From PSRF01 sp051000815 (GTDB taxonomy: Bacteria > Acidobacteriota > Blastocatellia > Pyrinomonadales > Pyrinomonadaceae): DNA of 64,000 nucleotides. A model generated the notes under the pieces. The model was given only the letters and a program-made list of their open reading frames with translations, did not search any database and had not been told where the DNA came from. Shown here one piece after another: positions 60,247 through 64,000 of this stretch. The stretch spans positions 15,483-79,482 of the forward strand of contig JBPCNX010000094.1 of NCBI GenBank assembly GCA_051000815.1. The letters run 5' to 3'. The position numbers were made by a program, and so were the translations under genes. How positions within the stretch are numbered: position 1 is the stretch's first letter; the number at the start of each line of letters is the position of its first letter.

Positions 60247-61869
60247 TCATTTCGGAAAATATCTTGCGATCGTTGAGGCCTTCGGTTTCGCCGTCACTAA
60301 CGAAAATACAATCATCAACAACGCCGAGATGATCACCATCGGCACCACCGGCATGAAACCAAAGACAGCCGTCCCGCCTGGAGTTCGCGTCAGTACCTGA
60401 TAACCACCTGGCGCCCAGGAAACTATCGCGGGTCCCGGAGCGGGTGCCGGCACCACGTGCTGGTAAATCGCCACCGAGACGACTGCTGCAGCCACAAAAA
60501 CTGTCGACGCAAGCGCGCCCCACTTAGTGCTTCCCCTCCAGAACAACGCCGCAATTAGCAGCGGCGACAAAGCAGCAAATCCGGAAAACGCGTACTGAAT
60601 CGCTAACTCGAAGATTGTTTCTGGCGCTTGCAGCGCCACCGCGTAAGCGAACAACGTAATCAATACAATAAAGATGCGGCCCGTTTGCACCTGCACTCGT
60701 TCCCCGAATCTGCGTTTACCTCCATAGAAGGCGAACACGTCCTCAGTGAACATCGTCGAGAGCGCCAGAATTTGCGAATCGCTAGCCATCACTGCTGCCA
60801 TGATTCCAGCGCCCAGCAACCCGGCCAGCCAGAGCGGCGCATAACGCTTCAGCAATATCATGATCACATCGTCGCCCGCAGCTTGTTCACGTAATTCGTC
60901 GCGCTGCTCGGGCGCCATGTTCTTTCCCTGCGTCGCCAACACTCGCCGCGCTTCCTGCTTCGCGCGAATCTCCGGCACATCAGACACTCGGTTCGCCATC
61001 ACGCCGAGAAATACACAAGGTAGCCAAATGGCCAGGATGCAGATGGGATAGAAAATTACTGTCTTCTTAAACTGGCCCATCTTGCGAGCAGTCAAACAGA
61101 AAATCAGGATGTGGGGAAATGCGATCGCTGAAAGCGGAATAAAGGTGTAACTGAAGAAGTAGAGCGGCGAAATTCGCTCGCGTGTCATTAAAGGAGCAAA
61201 CGCCGGAGCTGCGAGCATCGACTGCGCGGCGTTACGAAAGCCGCCCATGCCGGTTCCGATCACGATGAGCGCGACCGCGCCAAATAAAAGAAACAATACT
61301 GTCTGGAAGGTGTTGACCCAGGCGGTGCCGCGCATGCCGCCAAAGAAGACATAGCTCATCACCACCATCGCCACGATCGCACCGCCAAACCAGAAAGGCA
61401 CCACGCCGCTGCTGATCGCCGATAGCGTCGTGCCGCCGCCCATGATTCCGATGATGATGTAAGGAACCAGCAGTACAGCTTGCACGGCAAAAATTACTGT
61501 GCCGATGTTGCCGCACTCCCAACGGTCGCGAAACATCTGCACGGGGGTCATGAAGCCATATTTCTTCCCCAGGGCCCAGATACGCGTGCCGACGAAAAAG
61601 ATCGAGAGCGGAATAATCAGTCCGGAGGAAGAAGCCATCAATCCGAACGTGACGATGCCGTTGGAAAACGCGTGCCCCGACGATCCCAGGATCGCGAAGG
61701 CCGTCATGTTTGTGCCAAAGAGTGAAAAGAGAAAGACGAAAGGACCGAGCGAGCGGCTCGCTAAAAAGTAATCCTCAGCCTTCTCTTTGCCCTTGGCTTT
61801 ACGGAAAGCGAAGATTCCGATGTAGAGGACGGCGGCGAGATAGAGAAAGACAACGATTGCAGGAATCAC
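60247..61869 (-). CDS. Sodium:solute symporter family protein
   Basis: A 540-residue SSS-family transporter, about 13 membrane helices. Family marks: AEDYFLASRSLGPFVFLFSLFGTNMTAFAI (helix 1-2 with the Na+ site), GTRIWALGKKYGFMTPVQMFRDRW, GGMRGTAWVNTFQTVLFL, and MASDSQILALSTMFTEDVFAFYGG (helix 8 Na+ site, here D-S-Q). The substrate is unknown; it is not a clear PutP. The GTG start overlaps the stop of the DUF3311 gene (TAGTG). Confidence 0.92.
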   Translation of the reverse strand: MIPAIVVFLYLAAVLYIGIFAFRKAKGKEKAEDYFLASRSLGPFVFLFSLFGTNMTAFAILGSSGHAFSNGIVTFGLMASSSGLIIPLSIFFVGTRIWALGKKYGFMTPVQMFRDRWECGNIGTVIFAVQAVLLVPYIIIGIMGGGTTLSAISSGVVPFWFGGAIVAMVVMSYVFFGGMRGTAWVNTFQTVLFLLFGAVALIVIGTGMGGFRNAAQSMLAAPAFAPLMTRERISPLYFFSYTFIPLSAIAFPHILIFCLTARKMGQFKKTVIFYPICILAIWLPCVFLGVMANRVSDVPEIRAKQEARRVLATQGKNMAPEQRDELREQAAGDDVIMILLKRYAPLWLAGLLGAGIMAAVMASDSQILALSTMFTEDVFAFYGGKRRFGERVQVQTGRIFIVLITLFAYAVALQAPETIFELAIQYAFSGFAALSPLLIAALFWRGSTKWGALASTVFVAAAVVSVAIYQHVVPAPAPGPAIVSWAPGGYQVLTRTPGGTAVFGFMPVVPMVIISALLMIVFSLVTAKPKASTIARYFPK

Positions 61870-62105
61870 TAGGGGGCGTCCTCCTGACGTTCTTGAGCTT
61901 CGACCTCACGCTCGAGATGACCGGGCCAGGCAAACTTCACCAGCAGCCACATGAAGAGTGCGGCAGCCACGGAGAAGCAGGCTTGATAGAAGAGACCGAT
62001 GGGTACGAAGCCAAACACCATCGGATGGGCCGTGCGCCAGAACCAAAAATCCTGGTGCAGTATGTAGAGCACAAGGAACGCAAGAACCAGAAGGATTCGT
62101 TTCAT
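61869..62105 (-). CDS. DUF3311 family small membrane protein
   Basis: A 78-residue two-helix membrane protein of the DUF3311 family (LLVLAFLVLYILHQDFWFW, then FGFVPIGLFYQACFSVAAALFMWLL). This family typically precedes SSS symporters and probably forms a small subunit of them, as YhdT does for PanF. The gene overlaps the symporter start by three bases, so the two are translationally coupled. Confidence 0.92.
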   Translation of the reverse strand: MKRILLVLAFLVLYILHQDFWFWRTAHPMVFGFVPIGLFYQACFSVAAALFMWLLVKFAWPGHLEREVEAQERQEDAP

Positions 62106-62161
62106 GATCGTCTTAGTGTCTCGGGTAGCACTCGAGATGTCTGTGATAATAAGGGTCTTTA

Positions 62162-62511
62162 AACTTTGAACTTTGAACTTTGAACTTTGGACTTTGAACT
62201 TGGAACTTTGAACTTTGAACTTTGGACTTTGGTCTTTGGTCTTCCGCCTGCTGCCTACTGCCTGGTGGAGTTTGGTGCCCCCGGCGCGATTCCAACGCGC
62301 GACCTTCCGCTTAGGAGGCGGACGCTCTATGCAGCTGAGCTACGGGAGCACGAACTCTGAATCGTAAATCGGAAATCGTGAATTGTATAGGACGGTTTTT
62401 GAGCTTTGGTATTTGATCTTAGATCTTTGGCCTTGGAAGTAACTCTTGCTTGGCGTTTAAAACTCAGCCAGGGCAAAGCAGTCAAAGACCAAAGTTCAAA
62501 GACCAAAGACC
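62162..62511. repeat. Heptamer arrays (AACTTTG ... CAAAGAC) around the tRNA gene
   Basis: Twelve direct units (mostly AACTTTG, later GACTTTG, GTCTTTG, GTCTTCC) fill 62162-62245. A second, degenerate direct array at 62402-62436 (AGCTTTG, GTATTTG, ATCTTAG, ATCTTTG, GCCTTGG) lies beyond the tRNA. The inverse CAAAGAC, CAAAGTT, CAAAGAC, CAAAGAC occupies 62483-62510. The tRNA sits inside this composite, and the last array ends five bases before the apt stop. Confidence 0.88.
62273..62349 (-). tRNA. tRNA-Arg (anticodon CCU)
   Basis: It folds as a full cloverleaf on the minus strand. Acceptor GCTCCCG/CGGGGGC with discriminator A and an encoded CCA; D arm GCTC/GAGC; anticodon arm TCCGC-CTCCTAA-GCGGA with anticodon CCT, decoding AGG; T arm GCGCG-TTGGAAT-CGCGC. 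The T loop has TTGG in place of the usual TTCG, a mild departure. It stands alone between heptamer arrays. Confidence 0.95.
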
Positions 62512-62515
62512 GTCT

Positions 62516-63037
62516 TCAAGACTGATACTTGATGAGCGACTTCACTTCGTAACCGTCAAGCTTCTTGCGTCCGGGCAGAAATTCCAGCTCGACCACGAAC
62601 ACGAGACCGACAACTTCACCGCCAAGTTGCTCAACCAGATCAACGACAGCTTTCGCGGTGCCGCCGGTGGCAAGCAGGTCGTCGGCGATCAGAACGCGAT
62701 GACCAGTCCCGATCGCGTCGCGATGAATCTCAAGCGTGTCTTGTCCATACTCAAGATCGTAAGAGATCGAAGCGCACTCGGCAGGCAGTTTGCGCGGTTT
62801 GCGCACGGGCACGAAGCCGGCGCCGAGGTGATAGGCGAGCGCAGGAGCAAAAATAAATCCGCGCGCTTCGACGCCGATGACGACGTCTACCTGTGTGCCG
62901 TCGTACTCTGCGGCAAGGGCATCCACAGTTCCCTTCAAGCCATCGGGATGTTTTAGGAGGGTGGTGATGTCATAGAAGTTAATGCCCGGTTTCGGGAAGT
63001 CAGGCACTTCTCTGATCAATTCTCTTAGGTGATTCAT
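62516..63037 (-). CDS. apt: Adenine phosphoribosyltransferase
   Basis: A 173-residue cytoplasmic salvage enzyme converting adenine and PRPP to AMP. The PRPP motif is VLIADDLLATGGTA, preceded by the family's IREVPDFPKPGINFYDITTLL, GVEARGFIFAPALAYHLGAGFVPVRKPRKLP and SYDLEYGQDTLEIH. Length is normal. Upstream lies a heptamer array (63059-63164), so its promoter must lie in or beyond the array or within the 21 bases between. Confidence 0.96.
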   Translation of the reverse strand: MNHLRELIREVPDFPKPGINFYDITTLLKHPDGLKGTVDALAAEYDGTQVDVVIGVEARGFIFAPALAYHLGAGFVPVRKPRKLPAECASISYDLEYGQDTLEIHRDAIGTGHRVLIADDLLATGGTAKAVVDLVEQLGGEVVGLVFVVELEFLPGRKKLDGYEVKSLIKYQS

Positions 63038-63058
63038 GATTTTGTCTTTTGTTTTTGA

Positions 63059-63275
63059 GCTTTGAGCTTGGAACTTTGAACTTTGAAATTGGAACTTAGA
63101 ACTTTGAACTTAGAACTTTTGAACTTAGAGCTTTGAACTTAGAGCTTTGAACTTGGTGCTTTGACCGCCGAAAGGACTTTAATGGCGTAACTCAGGATTC
63201 ATAACACAAACAAAGCACAAAGTTCTAAGAACCAAGTTCGAAGTTTCAAGTACAAAGTTCTAAGTTCAAAGTACA
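63059..63275. repeat. Paired inverted heptamer arrays (ACTTTGA / TCAAAGT types) between acyP and apt
   Basis: Fifteen direct units (GCTTTGA, GCTTGGA, ACTTTGA, ACTTAGA alternations) span 63059-63164. The inverse (CAAAGCA, AAAGTTC, TAAGAAC, CAAGTTC and related) spans 63211-63275. It fills the apt-acyP gap. Confidence 0.87.
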
Positions 63276-63283
63276 ATCCTTGA

Positions 63284-63568
63284 TTATTTTTCAATCAGAA
63301 AGCTAACGTAATGTCCGGTAGGTTCAAGTGCGAGTTCTTCAACCTGCTTTACTGACGCCCACTGTGGCCCTGTCGCCAGCTCGTGTTTGAAAGCTTCGAC
63401 GCTAGTTGCGGTTCCCTCGACAAGCACTTCGACACTGCCATCAGGCATGTTTCGTACAACGCCGACTACCTGATGGCGCGCCGCCGCCCGCTGGGCGAAG
63501 AACCGATAACCAACCCCCTGCACCTCACCTCGAATCAAAAACTTTCTCGCTACTTTGTTTGCCGTCAT
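63284..63568 (-). CDS. Acylphosphatase
   Basis: A 94-residue cytoplasmic enzyme hydrolysing acyl phosphates. The catalytic Arg is in FLIRGEVQGVGYRFF (GxVQGVxxR) and the catalytic Asn in VVGVVRNMPDGSVEVLVEG. The ferredoxin-like fold and length are typical. Its start lies about 295 bases from the M16 peptidase gene. Confidence 0.96.
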   Translation of the reverse strand: MTANKVARKFLIRGEVQGVGYRFFAQRAAARHQVVGVVRNMPDGSVEVLVEGTATSVEAFKHELATGPQWASVKQVEELALEPTGHYVSFLIEK

Positions 63569-63862
63569 GTTAGTTCAAGGTCGGCGTGCCGTCTTCCGTG
63601 CGCTAAGGCTTGCCTTACCGATCTGCACCAAAACCTTGCTAAATTCAATGCGCCGCTACGAGGCACCACGGCCGCCCTGCAACTTCTCCAACGTAAAAAC
63701 GATTGCTCGTGCATTCTACCCAAAACTCCCACAAAATTTCTCCCAACCAGAAACTTTCATACAACCCGCGTCGTACTTACCTGCTCGAAGTTAGGTCTGC
63801 TCGGCTATTCTGCGTCTCAGCTCACAATTCAAGAAGTCATACTTAGACGAGGTCAATTCTCT

Positions 63863-64000
63863 ATGCGCCTATCCAAACTGACCGCCGCGTTCATGCTGCT
63901 GGCACTTGTTACCCCAGCCTTTGCCCGGAGCGTCGCGCCGCCCAGGGCCGTCAATGTTCCGTTCGTTTATTACAAACTCCCGAACGGTCTCAAGGTGGTC
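63863..64000 (+). CDS. M16 family (insulinase-like) peptidase, N-terminal part
   Basis: The frame starts at ATG 63863 and runs off the right edge (46 codons seen). A signal peptide (LTAAFMLLALVTPAFA) is followed by VPFVYYKLPNGLKVV, the usual first strand of periplasmic M16 peptidases (YKLxNGLxVV). The H-x-x-E-H zinc site would lie beyond the window. Confidence 0.7.
   Translation, partial: MRLSKLTAAFMLLALVTPAFARSVAPPRAVNVPFVYYKLPNGLKVV

Noticed and set aside
60018..60332. Proline-rich 104-residue frame
   Set aside because: It is only the translation of the octamer array plus the antisense of the symporter gene end.

Overview
The window looks like chromosome from a Gram-negative, soil-type bacterium, most plausibly an Acidobacteriota of the Blastocatellia/Pyrinomonadales kind. 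This is an inference from three things: the gene mix (secreted M1, S9 and M16 peptidases, PQQ-type dehydrogenase, OmpH chaperone, very long Lhr helicase, DASS and SSS symporters, DUF3311, EgtB, class II photolyase), a GC content that appears to be in the mid-50s, and intergenic DNA packed with short palindromic repeats. No rRNA, phage, plasmid, CRISPR or classical IS gene was seen. About 58 protein genes, one tRNA-Arg(CCU) and roughly 25 repeat elements are supported.

Layout. 1-14 kb: transporter end, M1 aminopeptidase, PQQ-dehydrogenase-like protein, a DACNV/diadenylate-cyclase-like protein, membrane and secreted unknowns, MFS pump, serine hydrolase, OmpH, AraC regulator and two tandem DHFR-like paralogues. 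14-20 kb: an operon of a short unknown protein and an Omp85-like barrel with a long helical insert, a decayed JmjC/cupin gene, a pair of genes sharing an undescribed sequence module, and a GNAT. 21-36 kb: HerA-like ATPase, VAT-1-like oxidoreductase, 1-Cys peroxiredoxin, hybrid histidine kinase, Tag glycosylase, MFS, cupin, cytochrome c, a frameshifted S9 peptidase and DUF2721. 36-46 kb: radical SAM protein, DUF427, MoaD-like protein, secreted YCII protein, BNR-repeat protein and the Lhr helicase. 46-56 kb: YceH, EgtB, photolyase, a selenocysteine-containing SelD, HEAT-repeat protein, DUF72, VOC, EVE and Bcp. 56-64 kb: DUF3052, DASS symporter, MsrPQ, SSS/DUF3311 pair, tRNA-Arg, Apt, acylphosphatase and the start of an M16 peptidase.

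Two things stand out. First, selD is longer than an ordinary ORF call shows: an in-frame UGA at codon 12, behind a perfect Shine-Dalgarno and followed by a bacterial-SECIS-like hairpin, restores the SelD active-site motif as C-S-G-U-A-A-K. The organism therefore probably decodes UGA as Sec. Second, at least eleven loci carry arrays of a 7-bp (once 8-bp) unit. Several of these are paired with the same unit in inverted orientation further along, and the unit differs from locus to locus. They lie between genes but also run into them: one array encodes the hydrophobic core of a signal peptide, one an insert in EgtB, one the tail of MsrQ, and a related inverted repeat encodes the end of the histidine kinase. 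Separate palindromic families of about 70-200 bp occur in several copies, and three of them sit in frame inside lhr, in the manner of Rickettsia palindromic elements.

Functionally the gene content is dominated by oxidative-stress and repair genes (peroxiredoxins, Bcp, MsrPQ, EgtB, photolyase, Tag), secreted hydrolases and transport, as expected for an aerobic heterotroph exposed to light and oxidants.
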